DNA from: JADKBO01 sp965230345
GTDB lineage: Bacteria; Bacteroidota; Bacteroidia; Chitinophagales; Saprospiraceae
NCBI GenBank assembly: GCA_965230345.1
Contig: CBDDKR010000002.1
Location: 1,116,001 to 1,180,000, forward strand
DNA length: 64,000 nucleotides
Direction: 5' to 3'
The stretch's first letter is position 1, and every line of letters starts with the position of its first letter. Shown one piece after another: positions 51,189 through 59,555 of this stretch. The position numbers were made by a program, and so were the translations under genes. Under the pieces are notes generated by a model. It saw only the letters and a list, made by a program, of their open reading frames with translations, was not told the DNA's origin and made no database searches.

Positions 51189-52826
51189 TTATTCTTTCAT
51201 GACAAGTTGGTTGAAAGAATGACCAAATTGGTCAACAATGTGGATGACGTACATTCCAGATTGGAGAAGATGTAGGTCGAAAAATGCCTGAAGGTTGTTG
51301 TCCAGTTCTTTTGTAAAGATGGTTTTCCCATTGAGATCAAGGAGCAAAATTAATCCAGAATATTCAAACGGGAAGTTGATATGGAGATAATCGGAAGCGG
51401 GGTTCGGGTAAACATTGATTTGATCAAGGATATAGGGTTGTTTTGTGTTGACATGTTTTACAGAAAAATCTTCGGCATCGACAAGCATATGGCTTACAGC
51501 TCCAGCAGAGTGATCAGCTATAAGAGATCCATCGTTAAAAACTTCAACATTTCCTTCATTTAGTTTGAGCAAATAGAATTCGTCATTGATTTTTGTGGAA
51601 GATATGTTGTTAGGGTATCTAGTGTCATTAAACAAATAGGATTGTGCAAGACTTAGTACTCCATGTTCATCAAAATACAATACTTCAAGAGCCCCTTGCT
51701 TTTCATCTTTATACCATTTAGGACCAATGACGACTAAAGAATTGTCTTCTTCATTCCAATCCAAGATGTTGTGCACTTGATAATTGACGGGCAATTCTGC
51801 TTTGTGAATAATATTTCCCCTACGATCAACAACGATTAAATCTTTACGACTATTAAAAGAATTGGGCACACTTACATTATAAGAAATAAGAAAGGACTGT
51901 TTGTCTTTTGCGACACGGAGCAATTTACCGCTGTTGGCAGAGCTAGCAACACTGTCGCCCATGACGATGTCGACATCATGACCTCTATGGTTGATGGTGT
52001 GAAATGTAACTTTGGAAACATCGGTCCAACCTACATAGAGATAGGTTGTATCATCCAATTGAACGGGGTTCGTTTCATCAATTCCTGAAATAATCCCAAA
52101 AGGACGAACAATGGTGTCGATGAATATTTCGTGTGATTTGCTATCAAATTTTCTAGTAGAGATTTCTACGAAATTTCTATTTACATTGTTCAACTTGCGA
52201 AAAGATTGAAGGCTGTCACCAACTTGAAAAAACTCATTTAGTCTTGTAGTAGCAACGTATGTTCCACGAACCAAAGTGGAATCAGAGATGTCGGGTAGTT
52301 GAAGGTCAATGAGAGATCCATTTTTCGAATCAAGTATTCTTTTGGTCATAAAAAGGTTAAAAGCACCGTTACCAACATCAACAGTGCCAAGATCGTAATC
52401 TACGGCATTTAAAAGCCCGATTATTTCTAAGTTATCTTCGTTGTTAAAATACATCAATCTTCCTGCTTCCATCTTGCCATTGTCTATTCCTAGACCGTAA
52501 GCATTAGACCAAATGACTTCGCCCGTCCAAAGATTTATTTTGGAGACATAAGATCTGGTAAACTCAGATGAGAGTGCTCTTCCATATACTAAGGTATACA
52601 AGAAGTCATTATGAATAATGTCGACATTATGCAAGGGTTTAGTTACGTAGTTGTACCCATCAGTCGTATCACCGATGACAGTAGAGTCAATATAAGTGTG
52701 ATACCAGATGGGTTCGAAATCCACAAAAGAAAGTGGTTCGTAGGGGTATTTGGGAAGATAGGTTTGAGCATTAGCGATGCTCAAACCTACCAACATAATA
52801 AATCCAATGAATAATAGGTGTTTCAT
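51189..52826 (-). CDS. Secreted type IX sorting-domain protein, tandem copy 3
   Basis: A 545-aa paralogue, first of the three in transcription order; its signal peptide has one extra codon (G-F-I-M-L-V against G-F-M-L-V). The body agrees with copy 1 up to ~225 (L-L-N-A-V-D-Y-D-L-G-T), with copy 2 at ~240 (G-I-I-S-G-I-D-E-T-N), and is unique at ~310 (S-F-N-S-R-K-D-L-I-V) and ~395-430 (Y-P-N-N-I-S-S-T-K-I-N-D-E-F). The sorting domain is almost identical in all copies. It lies 15 bp downstream of the broken Cys-rich lipoprotein gene on the same strand. Probably exported by the type IX system of which SprE (22.5 kb) is a part. Confidence 0.85.
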   Translation of the reverse strand: MKHLLFIGFIMLVGLSIANAQTYLPKYPYEPLSFVDFEPIWYHTYIDSTVIGDTTDGYNYVTKPLHNVDIIHNDFLYTLVYGRALSSEFTRSYVSKINLWTGEVIWSNAYGLGIDNGKMEAGRLMYFNNEDNLEIIGLLNAVDYDLGTVDVGNGAFNLFMTKRILDSKNGSLIDLQLPDISDSTLVRGTYVATTRLNEFFQVGDSLQSFRKLNNVNRNFVEISTRKFDSKSHEIFIDTIVRPFGIISGIDETNPVQLDDTTYLYVGWTDVSKVTFHTINHRGHDVDIVMGDSVASSANSGKLLRVAKDKQSFLISYNVSVPNSFNSRKDLIVVDRRGNIIHKAELPVNYQVHNILDWNEEDNSLVVIGPKWYKDEKQGALEVLYFDEHGVLSLAQSYLFNDTRYPNNISSTKINDEFYLLKLNEGNVEVFNDGSLIADHSAGAVSHMLVDAEDFSVKHVNTKQPYILDQINVYPNPASDYLHINFPFEYSGLILLLDLNGKTIFTKELDNNLQAFFDLHLLQSGMYVIHIVDQFGHSFNQLVMKE

Positions 52827-52841
52827 ATGGTTAATTTGGTT

Positions 52842-53591
52842 TTATAATCTATTGCAAGGGTGACTGCATTCGTTCAATTTTTTAAACAAATTACCTTCAC
52901 CACAGTCTGGTGATGTAACGGGGTCACAGTCACCACTTATGTTTTCTTTGACTGTAGTACCGTAACAGATGTTGCCTTCATCATCGATGCAAAAAGGAGT
53001 CGTCCTTTTACAACACGCTGTACCACATACTACTTCGTAAATATCGTAATAGGGCGCTTCATTTCCAAATGGGCTATAATATGTCTGGTAGCAGAGCTGG
53101 ATACAGTCGGCTTGTAAGTAGTTGACAGTGGTTTGGTCTAAAGGCCCATCGCAATTGGATGAAGTACAAAAAAACTGACCATCTAGTTTGGAGGAAGTCA
53201 AATTCAAGCCAAGATCTTGTACGGCATAAGTTATTTCGGAGGCGATGTGATCGTAAAGGTTGATGCCCGAAGTTGCCATGAGTTGTTCGAGAGAGTCGCA
53301 CTCTGGGGTATTGCCCCGAGACCAATGGACATTGGCAATTTATACGTCATTGCCACAGACTAAGACTTCCATATAGGGGATGTGGTGAATACAGCCCATA
53401 ATAATGACTTCTTGACTCGAATAACGGTATGTTAAACAGTTTGATGGATAGTCAAAATCACAGGATCCAGATGTTCTGTTTTGAACAACAGAATCTGTGA
53501 TCATTGGGGGTTCGTTTTGTTGTTTTCCACAAGAAATTAGACAAAACAACAGTGCCATGGCTATTGCCATAATTGGGGTTCTTAACTTCAT
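52842..53591 (-). pseudogene. Cys-rich lipoprotein gene interrupted by an in-frame stop
   Basis: ATG 53591 opens a lipoprotein signal with lipobox L-I-S-C21 (M-A-L-L-F-C-L-I-S-C-G-K). The frame stops at TAA 53340-53342 but continues without shift for a further 166 codons to 52842 (I-A-N-V-H-W-S-R-G-N-T-P-E-C-D …), so one base change would restore a ~249-aa protein. The second half has many paired cysteines (C-T-S-S-N-C, C-I-Q-L-C, C-G-T-A-C-C, C-D-P-V-T-S-P-D-C), suggesting disulfides after export. A fresh start at ATG 53279 would lack any signal. It is the first gene before the tandem secreted paralogues, 15 bp from copy 3. Nonsense mutation, stop readthrough or a base-call error are all possible. 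Confidence 0.75.
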
Positions 53592-53937
53592 TTTTTTATA
53601 AGTTTTTTGGTTATACCCAGATTATCCGTTCAAATATTTTGTTCTGATTCATACTCAATACAAAAGGTTGGCAACACTGAACGTTTTACGCAATCCATGG
53701 GAGGATTTTATGCATGCTTTGTGTTGAACAATTTTTGTGTGGAGTGTTAATGTCTTGACATTATTTCAAACGTATAATAAGGGTGAATAATGGTTAAATG
53801 TAGTATAAAATGTGCGTTAATGTGGTGTAAAACGTGTATATTGTTTTAAATGGTGTTAAATGAGTTGTAAAAACCAATTATAAGGTGTCAGGGTGTGTTT
53901 AAGTAAATAAATGTTGTTTTTTAAAATGGGATTTCTT
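53592..53937. other. 346-bp AT-rich spacer with degenerate TGGTGTAAA-like repeats
   Basis: No gene. Between about 53794 and 53880 the words GTAGTATAAAATGTG, TGGTGTAAAACGTG, TGGTGTTAAATGAG and AGTTGTAAAAACC follow one another with loose spacing, a degenerate short tandem pattern. At 53767-53774 CAAACGTA (TACGTTTG on the minus strand) is an exact -7 element that could drive the lipoprotein and tandem genes, but no -33 TTG is at the right distance. Confidence 0.4.
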
Positions 53938-54885
53938 CTAATAGTCCAAATTTTCCCAAACTTTGGACGCAATTTGTTGAGTTAGGTCTTCAATAAAATA
54001 GCTACCACCCATTGCATCTTGGTAAGATGAAAGATTACTTTCTAAATGCAAGATATTTTGGATATGGATACTTATTCTAGATTCATGATTATGATCTTCT
54101 TGCCATGGTTTTAAGCATACGATATCCGTATTACCAATTAGTGCAGAGAGTGCCGCACATGTTTGATGAATCATGGTATTATGCGGGTCACCATTATATA
54201 GATTGGGATCTAAATGGGTAATAATGGTTGGTGTAATGGAAATGCTTAAATCTCTATCGATGTTGGACAAGCAAATTCGAAGAGCTCTTAATTTGGCAAT
54301 TTCAACGAAGAATTGTTGACCAATACAGACCTCAATTCCTATTCTCAAAGGCTTTAAATCAATCACTTGTTGGCAAATATCTACCAATTCTTTTATGATA
54401 TTGGTCTCTTTAGAATCAACTAATGGCAGGGAATAAACAATAGCTTCAGAGTCTAAAACACCACCCTTTAAAAATGCAGTTTGTATTTGACCGTTGGAAT
54501 AATTTTTGTCCAAATAGAGTTGAAGTTTATTTACACTTTCAGAATCTTTAAAGTGAAAGATAGGAGTAATAAAATCCAATTTTACATTATTGAGGAGTTG
54601 ATCCAGATTGCTTGTTTTATCCAATTCGATTACAAGGGACTGACCACCGTTTTCTAGGGCTTTAAGCAAGATCTGATTGCTTAAATTTTTGTCAAAGGAA
54701 ACACCAATTAATTGTTGACTTGGTGCCTGAACTGGGTGATTGACAGATACGGTATTATCCAAATGGGCAAAAGGCTGAAATGAAATGCCAGCTAGAACTT
54801 CATGTTTGGAGTCTTCAATATTTTGGTCTTTAAGGTACTTTTTAATCTGAACTTCCCAATCTTGAAGTGTAGCATTTTCAATCAT
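53938..54885 (-). CDS. mutA: Methylmalonyl-CoA mutase small (beta) subunit, short form
   Basis: A 315-aa protein matching only the TIM-barrel part of the mutase small subunit: Q-D-W-E near the start, F-F-V-E-I-A-K-L-R-A-L-R, N-G-D-P-H-N-T-M-I-H-Q-T-C-A-A-L-S-A-L-I-G and the end Q-D-A-M-G-G-S-Y-F-I-E-D-L-T. Usual beta subunits exceed 450 residues and carry a degenerate B12-binding-like domain; this one lacks that domain. It would pair with the large subunit at 56456-58516 to interconvert methylmalonyl-CoA and succinyl-CoA. The two genes are not adjacent: this one is on the minus strand and separated by the M23/PadR pair. A CAAAAGTA (54909-54916; TACTTTTG on its strand) 24 bp upstream is a -7 match. 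Confidence 0.82.
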   Translation of the reverse strand: MIENATLQDWEVQIKKYLKDQNIEDSKHEVLAGISFQPFAHLDNTVSVNHPVQAPSQQLIGVSFDKNLSNQILLKALENGGQSLVIELDKTSNLDQLLNNVKLDFITPIFHFKDSESVNKLQLYLDKNYSNGQIQTAFLKGGVLDSEAIVYSLPLVDSKETNIIKELVDICQQVIDLKPLRIGIEVCIGQQFFVEIAKLRALRICLSNIDRDLSISITPTIITHLDPNLYNGDPHNTMIHQTCAALSALIGNTDIVCLKPWQEDHNHESRISIHIQNILHLESNLSSYQDAMGGSYFIEDLTQQIASKVWENLDY

Positions 54886-55215
54886 AAAAAATCAACATTT
54901 ATAGAAAACAAAAGTACTAATTTCTTCGATTTATATATTGAAGTGATATAAAAACTAAATCCTAATACTAGAATCAACTCATTGAAATCCAAGCTCTGCC
55001 CATAAATTAATTTCCATAGCTTTGGCCATGCAAAAGAATTTTCGGATTGATCTGACTTCCAAGCAGCTAATCCCGCTATTGAACACAGTTTTAAAGCACT
55101 TCATTTAAAATTGTTGATTCTTGGGTTAGACAGAAAAGTTAAATATTATAGAATAGTAATGTATTTCATTCTATTGGATATTGTGCCCTTAACCCATATC
55201 CAATGCTTCAAGTGG
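54886..55215. other. 330-bp spacer with the mutA -7 element
   Basis: No gene. CAAAAGTA at 54909-54916 is the exact -7 motif for the mutase small-subunit gene on the minus strand (leader of about 18 bases). No -33 element in the usual place and no other structure were recognised. Confidence 0.4.
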
Positions 55216-55947
55216 TTAAACTTGTAAGTAGTCTATTGGATCAATTTTTTCGCCGTTTTTAATTACTTCGTAGTGAAGGTGTGGTGCTGTACTTAAACCG
55301 GTATTTCCAACTTCTCCGATTTCGGTTTGAGCTTCAATTAATTGTCCTTCTTCTACTTTAATACATTTTAGATGATGGAATCTAGAACTATAGATGTCAT
55401 CATGCTGAATTTCGATATAGTACCCCAATTTGTCATCGTAACCTGCTTTAGTAACCTTCCCTTTTTCCACGCTATAAACAGGGGTTCCTAAAGGAGCGAT
55501 AAGGTCTATCCCTTGATGCATTTTTTTGATTCTTTTGATTGGGTGAACCATTTCTCCAAAACCTGAAGAGATATTCATTGTCAAGAGTGGATTGCCATAT
55601 GGTGGATCTAAGTAAACTAAGTGATGTTGACAGTTTTCATCGAAGTTTGTATTATTCGAATTGGAAGCGGAATAATTGTAATTAAAAAGAAGTACAGAAA
55701 TGAGTGCTAAGGGAAGCAAAATTGCAGTTTTTGTAAGCATAGTTTTGGTGTTTTTAGTTTTAAAATGAGTAATATCTGAATCAATTTTTTGGAGGACATA
55801 TTCCATTTTTTCTTTGGCATTGTCTATTGAATTAAGTTGTTCAAAAAGTGTGGCATAATGATCGACTAATTCCTCCCTAAACGCTTCAGGTAATTTTTTG
55901 CGTTGTGCTAGTTTGTCCGTTATTAATTTAATATAATCTGGTTTCAT
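55216..55947 (-). CDS. Membrane-anchored M23 family peptidase with HAAS-like N-terminus
   Basis: A 243-aa protein. Residues 1-62 are helical and resemble a HAAS/DUF1700-type domain (L-P-E-A-F-R-E-E-L-V-D-H-Y-A-T-L-F-E-Q and E-K-M-E-Y-V-L), residues ~70-88 a membrane helix (T-A-I-L-L-P-L-A-L-I-S-V-L-L-F), and ~115-243 a LytM/M23 metallopeptidase: H-Q-G-I-D-L (first zinc His and Asp), H-H-L (active-site region) and H-L-H-Y-E-V (second H-x-H). It likely cleaves peptidoglycan peptide bonds from the periplasmic face. It starts 1 bp after the PadR gene stop. A HAAS-like domain directly joined to M23 is unusual. Confidence 0.85.
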   Translation of the reverse strand: MKPDYIKLITDKLAQRKKLPEAFREELVDHYATLFEQLNSIDNAKEKMEYVLQKIDSDITHFKTKNTKTMLTKTAILLPLALISVLLFNYNYSASNSNNTNFDENCQHHLVYLDPPYGNPLLTMNISSGFGEMVHPIKRIKKMHQGIDLIAPLGTPVYSVEKGKVTKAGYDDKLGYYIEIQHDDIYSSRFHHLKCIKVEEGQLIEAQTEIGEVGNTGLSTAPHLHYEVIKNGEKIDPIDYLQV

Positions 55948-55948
55948 C

Positions 55949-56278
55949 TTATTGAGGTTTTAGGACTAAGTGTAATGCGTCAATGAATTGATTGAGGGCT
56001 TCAATTTGCTTTCTTACTAGAGAAGTTTGTTTCTCAGGAATGGCATAGTATTTTCTTATACGACCATTAATTTTTTCTTTCGATGAGGTGAGCAAACCTT
56101 GTTTTTCGAGTTTGTGTAATGCAGGATATATCGCACCCTCTGTAAGAAGGATTGCTTCTTTGGTCTTTTGTTTGGTTAATTGGCATATTTCATATCCGTA
56201 CATCTTACCGTTTTCATTTAATAAGGAAAGAATAATGGTGGTAAGCGTACCCTTAAGAAAATCAGGATTAGAATTCAT
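55949..56278 (-). CDS. PadR-family transcriptional regulator
   Basis: A 109-aa regulator: F-L-K-G-T-L-T-T-I-I-L-S-L-L at the start, winged helix with M-Y-G-Y-E-I-C-Q-L-T and L-T-E-G-A-I-Y-P-A-L-H-K-L-E-K-Q-G-L-L, then R-K-Y-Y-A-I. ATG 56278 (M-N-S-N-P-D-F-L-K-G) is the right start; an upstream in-frame ATG would add a hydrophobic stretch and run across the operator. It is the first gene of an operon with the M23 peptidase 1 bp downstream, and a palindromic site lies 44 bp upstream (56322-56342), so autorepression is likely. Confidence 0.92.
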   Translation of the reverse strand: MNSNPDFLKGTLTTIILSLLNENGKMYGYEICQLTKQKTKEAILLTEGAIYPALHKLEKQGLLTSSKEKINGRIRKYYAIPEKQTSLVRKQIEALNQFIDALHLVLKPQ

Positions 56279-56321
56279 TACTTGTTGTTTTGATGGTACA
56301 ATATTAATACATAATAAACTT

Positions 56322-56342
56322 ATGCATAAAATAATTATGCAT
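56322..56342. promoter_or_regulatory. Palindromic site upstream of padR
   Basis: ATGCATAA-AATAA-TTATGCAT: 8-bp perfect inverted repeat with a 5-base centre. It lies 44 bp before the PadR start codon and 114 bp before the mutase large-subunit gene on the other strand. PadR dimers bind such ATG-type palindromes, so it is a strong operator candidate and might act on both sides. Confidence 0.65.
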
Positions 56343-56428
56343 TTTATTAAAATATTAACAATCTCATTTTTTAACACACCATGAGGGCTTAATCATGAAT
56401 ATGGTTCGACCAAACCGCATATAAATAA

Positions 56429-56436
56429 TATCTTTA
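56429..56436 (+). promoter_or_regulatory. -7-like element before mutB
   Basis: TATCTTTA differs from TAnnTTTG at the last base. It is 20 bp before the first ATG of the mutase large subunit. The same word occurs at the same place before both tandem lipoprotein genes and the histidine kinase. Confidence 0.35.
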
Positions 56437-56455
56437 CCATAATTAACAGCTAGAG

Positions 56456-58516
56456 ATGATGAAAGGAGCATTAGACTTTTCTTTGGGCAGAAACCCCAAA
56501 ATAGGCAGAGCCGATGATGATTTGTCATTGAAATATGTCGCGGGTATTCCACCGTATTTGAGGGGCCCATATCCCACTATGTATGTACAACGTCCTTGGA
56601 CGATTAGACAATACGCTGGCTTTTCTACTGCTGAAGAAAGTAATGCTTTCTATAGGAGAAATTTGGCAGCGGGTCAGAAAGGCCTTTCAGTTGCTTTTGA
56701 TCTACCAACTCATAGAGGTTACGATTCTGATCACCCAAGAGTTGTTGGTGATGTTGGTATGGCTGGAGTGGCGATTGATTCTGTTGAGGATATGAAAATA
56801 TTGTTTGATCAAATTCCTCTTGGGGATATCTCAGTATCCATGACGATGAATGGTGCTGTAATCCCAATACTTGCATTTTATATTGTTGCAGCAGAGGAAC
56901 AAGGTGTCCCATTGAATAAATTAAGTGGTACGATCCAAAATGACATATTGAAGGAATTCATGGTAAGAAATACCTACATCTATCCTCCGCTACCTAGTAT
57001 GAAGATCATTGGTGATGTATTTGCTTATACGGCAGCTAATATGCCAAAGTTCAATTCGATTTCTATTAGTGGTTATCACATGCATGAGGCTGGAGCACCG
57101 GCTGATTTGGAACTTGCCTATACCTTGGCTGATGGTAAAGAGTATGTAGAAAAAGGTTTAGCTGTTGGGTTAAATGTGGACGACTTTGCACCACGATTTT
57201 CATTTTTCTGGGGAATCGGGATGAATTTTTATCAAGAAATTGCTAAGCTTAGAGCAGGAAGAGTACTATGGGCTGAGATTATTTCTAAGTATGATCCTCA
57301 GAATAAAAAGTCTATGGCATTGAGGACCCATTGTCAAACATCTGGATATAGTTTGACAGCACAAGATGTTCATAATAACCTTGCAAGGACGACGATTGAG
57401 GCCATGGCTGCAGTGTTTGGTGGTACGCAATCTTTACATACCAATAGCTTGGATGAAGCCATTGCTCTTCCTACGGACCATTCTGCACGATTGGCTCGTG
57501 ATACCCAAAAATATTTACAATCTGATATTGATATTACCCAAGTGGTAGATCCTTGGGGTGGTTCTTTTGTAATTGAAAAAATTACGAATGAATTGATCAA
57601 AAAGGCTAGAAAGCACATGGCCGAAATAGAGGAATATGGTGGAATGGCTAAGGCCATCGAAAAGGGAATTCCTAAAATGCGCATTGAAGAAGCTTCTGCC
57701 TCCAAACAGGCCAGAATAGATAATAATTCAGAGCAGATTGTTGGTGTAAATGTATTTCAACCAGAAAGAGAAGAAGAGATTGATATTCTTCAAATAGATA
57801 ATAGCATTGTTCGTGAAAAGCAAGTTGAGCGTCTTAAGAGGATTAAAATTGATCGTGATGATGTAGCAGTCAAGGAAGCATTAAAAGAGATTAGCAAGGC
57901 AGCAGAAACCAATCAAGGAAACTTACTTGATTTAGCTGTAAAGGCAGCAAGACTTAGGGCTACATGTGGAGAAATTAGTATGGCGATGGAGCAAGTGTAT
58001 GGTAGATTTCGAGCAACACCACAAACTTTTACCGGAGTATATTCTAAAGGGATGGAATCAAATAAGAGTTTTTCAGAAGCTAAGGACTTGTCCGATAAAT
58101 TTGCTCAATTGGAGGGTAGAAGGCCTCGTATTATGGTTGCTAAACTGGGGCAAGACGGACATGATCGGGGTGCAAAATTGATTGCAACAAGTTTTGCGGA
58201 CTTAGGATTTGATGTCGACATTGGACCTTTGTTCCAAACGGCCGATGAAGCAGTTAATCAGGCAGTTGAAAATGATGTTCATATTTTGGGGATTTCATCT
58301 CTTGCCGCAGGGCATAAAACACTGGTGCCAAGAGCAATTGAGGCTCTAAAAAAACTAGGAAGAGAAGATATAATAGTAGTCGTTGGAGGGGTAATTCCTC
58401 CAGAGGATTATACATACTTATTTGATGCTGGAGCTGCTGCCGTTTTTGGTCCTGGAACAGTAATTCCGGAAGCTGCTAAGCAAATACTGTCTTTGATGAT
58501 CCAAGCTTATGAATAA
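56456..58516 (+). CDS. mutB: Methylmalonyl-CoA mutase large (alpha) subunit
   Basis: A 686-aa B12 enzyme. Substrate barrel: R-G-P-Y-P-T-M-Y-V and R-P-W-T-I-R-Q-Y-A-G-F-S-T-A-E-E-S-N (~36-63), D-S-D-H-P-R-V-V-G-D-V-G-M-A-G-V-A-I-D-S, S-I-S-G-Y-H-M-H-E-A-G-A, and D-P-W-G-G-S-F. Cobalamin domain (~553-686) with base-off motif K-L-G-Q-D-G-H569-D-R-G. The usual N-terminal arm is ~30-60 residues longer; an in-frame stop at 56444 shows it is not simply mis-started. It works with the small subunit for propionate or odd-chain/branched amino-acid breakdown. Heads an operon with three more genes. The second ATG (56459) is an equal start candidate. Confidence 0.95.
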   Translation: MMKGALDFSLGRNPKIGRADDDLSLKYVAGIPPYLRGPYPTMYVQRPWTIRQYAGFSTAEESNAFYRRNLAAGQKGLSVAFDLPTHRGYDSDHPRVVGDVGMAGVAIDSVEDMKILFDQIPLGDISVSMTMNGAVIPILAFYIVAAEEQGVPLNKLSGTIQNDILKEFMVRNTYIYPPLPSMKIIGDVFAYTAANMPKFNSISISGYHMHEAGAPADLELAYTLADGKEYVEKGLAVGLNVDDFAPRFSFFWGIGMNFYQEIAKLRAGRVLWAEIISKYDPQNKKSMALRTHCQTSGYSLTAQDVHNNLARTTIEAMAAVFGGTQSLHTNSLDEAIALPTDHSARLARDTQKYLQSDIDITQVVDPWGGSFVIEKITNELIKKARKHMAEIEEYGGMAKAIEKGIPKMRIEEASASKQARIDNNSEQIVGVNVFQPEREEEIDILQIDNSIVREKQVERLKRIKIDRDDVAVKEALKEISKAAETNQGNLLDLAVKAARLRATCGEISMAMEQVYGRFRATPQTFTGVYSKGMESNKSFSEAKDLSDKFAQLEGRRPRIMVAKLGQDGHDRGAKLIATSFADLGFDVDIGPLFQTADEAVNQAVENDVHILGISSLAAGHKTLVPRAIEALKKLGREDIIVVVGGVIPPEDYTYLFDAGAAAVFGPGTVIPEAAKQILSLMIQAYE

Positions 58517-58522
58517 CTGAAT

Positions 58523-59116
58523 ATGCCCTTAAAAAAAATTGACTTTTTTATAGAAAGTATCAAAACGATGAAAAGTTCTGGTACTGTTATACAAAGTGGA
58601 ACAGCTCTTTGTAAGGCTATGACTAAGGATATTCGTGCTTCTCACAAGATGATTGTTGAAATTGGAGCAGGGGATGGAGCAATAACCAAGCATATCCTCC
58701 AGAATATGGCGTCAGATGCTATTTTGCTTTCTTTTGAGATCAACGAATCGCATTTTCAAAAACTATCCAACATAAAGGATTCTCGTTTCATTCCTATTTG
58801 TGATAGTGCAGAAAAAATGGACAAATACTTAAAGAAGTATGATAAGGAAGAAGCTGATATAATCATTTCGGCATTGCCTTTTTTAGTGCTTCCAACAGAA
58901 TTGACCATGTCGATACTAACGGTTGGTATGAATGTCCTAAAAGAAAAGGGATTGTTTGTGCAGTTTCACTATTCCAATCGCTTAAAACACCTGTATAAAT
59001 CCCTATTTGAAAGTGTCAAGACGGAATTTGTATTATTAAATGCCCCTCCTGCCATTGTATTTCGATGCATTAACCCTACTAAGGCAAAAACCAGTAATTC
59101 TATAAATCATGAATAA
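58523..59116 (+). CDS. Class I methyltransferase, phospholipid N-methyltransferase-like
   Basis: A 197-aa SAM-dependent enzyme. G-T-V-I-Q-S-G-T-A-L-C-K-A-M-T is typical of the PmtA-type/rRNA-dimethylase-like group, followed by motif I I-V-E-I-G-A-G-D-G-A-I-T, the acidic E of L-S-F-E-I-N and motif IV I-I-I-S-A-L-P-F-L-V-L. Bacterial homologues methylate phosphatidylethanolamine to phosphatidylcholine at the membrane, but annotation by homology alone is uncertain. It starts 6 bp after mutB and overlaps the thioesterase start by 8 bp, so it is in one transcript with them; a link to mutase function is not obvious. Confidence 0.72.
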   Translation: MPLKKIDFFIESIKTMKSSGTVIQSGTALCKAMTKDIRASHKMIVEIGAGDGAITKHILQNMASDAILLSFEINESHFQKLSNIKDSRFIPICDSAEKMDKYLKKYDKEEADIIISALPFLVLPTELTMSILTVGMNVLKEKGLFVQFHYSNRLKHLYKSLFESVKTEFVLLNAPPAIVFRCINPTKAKTSNSINHE

Positions 59117-59555
59117 TTTTGAGCAAGAAATAAAAGTAAGGTGGTCGGACATAGATCAAAATGGACATGTACGGCATTCCGCATATTACGATTACGGCGC
59201 TCATGCACGAATAGCTTATTTCAATAAGATAGGGTTTGATGCACGAAAAATGCAAAAGTTGGCATTTGGTCCTGTATTATTTAAAGAGGAATGTTCTTTC
59301 ATTCGAGAGCTTCTTATATATGATACGGTTAAAATCAATTTGCTTCAAGGAGTATGTACTCCAAATTTTGATCGATGGACCTTACATCATGAAGTTTTCA
59401 ACTCTAAAGGAGTAAAATGTGCTCACATATCTGTTAAAGGAGCATGGATGGATTTGTCCAAAAGAAAATTAACACTTCCTCCAAATGAATTGGTGTCATT
59501 GCTTGGAGAATTACCTCAGGGGAAAAGCTTTGACTATGAAAGAAGCAAAGGTTAA
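59109..59555 (+). CDS. Acyl-CoA thioesterase (4HBT/hotdog family)
   Basis: A 148-aa hotdog-fold protein: E-I-K-V-R-W-S-D-I-D-Q-N-G-H-V-R-H-S-A-Y-Y-D-Y carries the catalytic Asp and the N-G-H loop of the YbgC/4-hydroxybenzoyl-CoA thioesterase type, with F-K-E-E-C-S-F and V-K-G-A-W-M-D-L in later strands. It would hydrolyse short or medium acyl-CoAs in the cytoplasm. Its start lies 8 bp inside the end of the methyltransferase and the next gene begins on the base after its stop, so all are translationally coupled. A role on propionyl- or methylmalonyl-CoA would fit the operon but is inference. Confidence 0.82.
   Translation: MNNFEQEIKVRWSDIDQNGHVRHSAYYDYGAHARIAYFNKIGFDARKMQKLAFGPVLFKEECSFIRELLIYDTVKINLLQGVCTPNFDRWTLHHEVFNSKGVKCAHISVKGAWMDLSKRKLTLPPNELVSLLGELPQGKSFDYERSKG

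Noticed and set aside
47909..52826. Long open frames antisense to the three tandem genes
   Set aside because: They repeat in every copy because the sense genes are repeated, and their products look like translations of a reversed coding strand.
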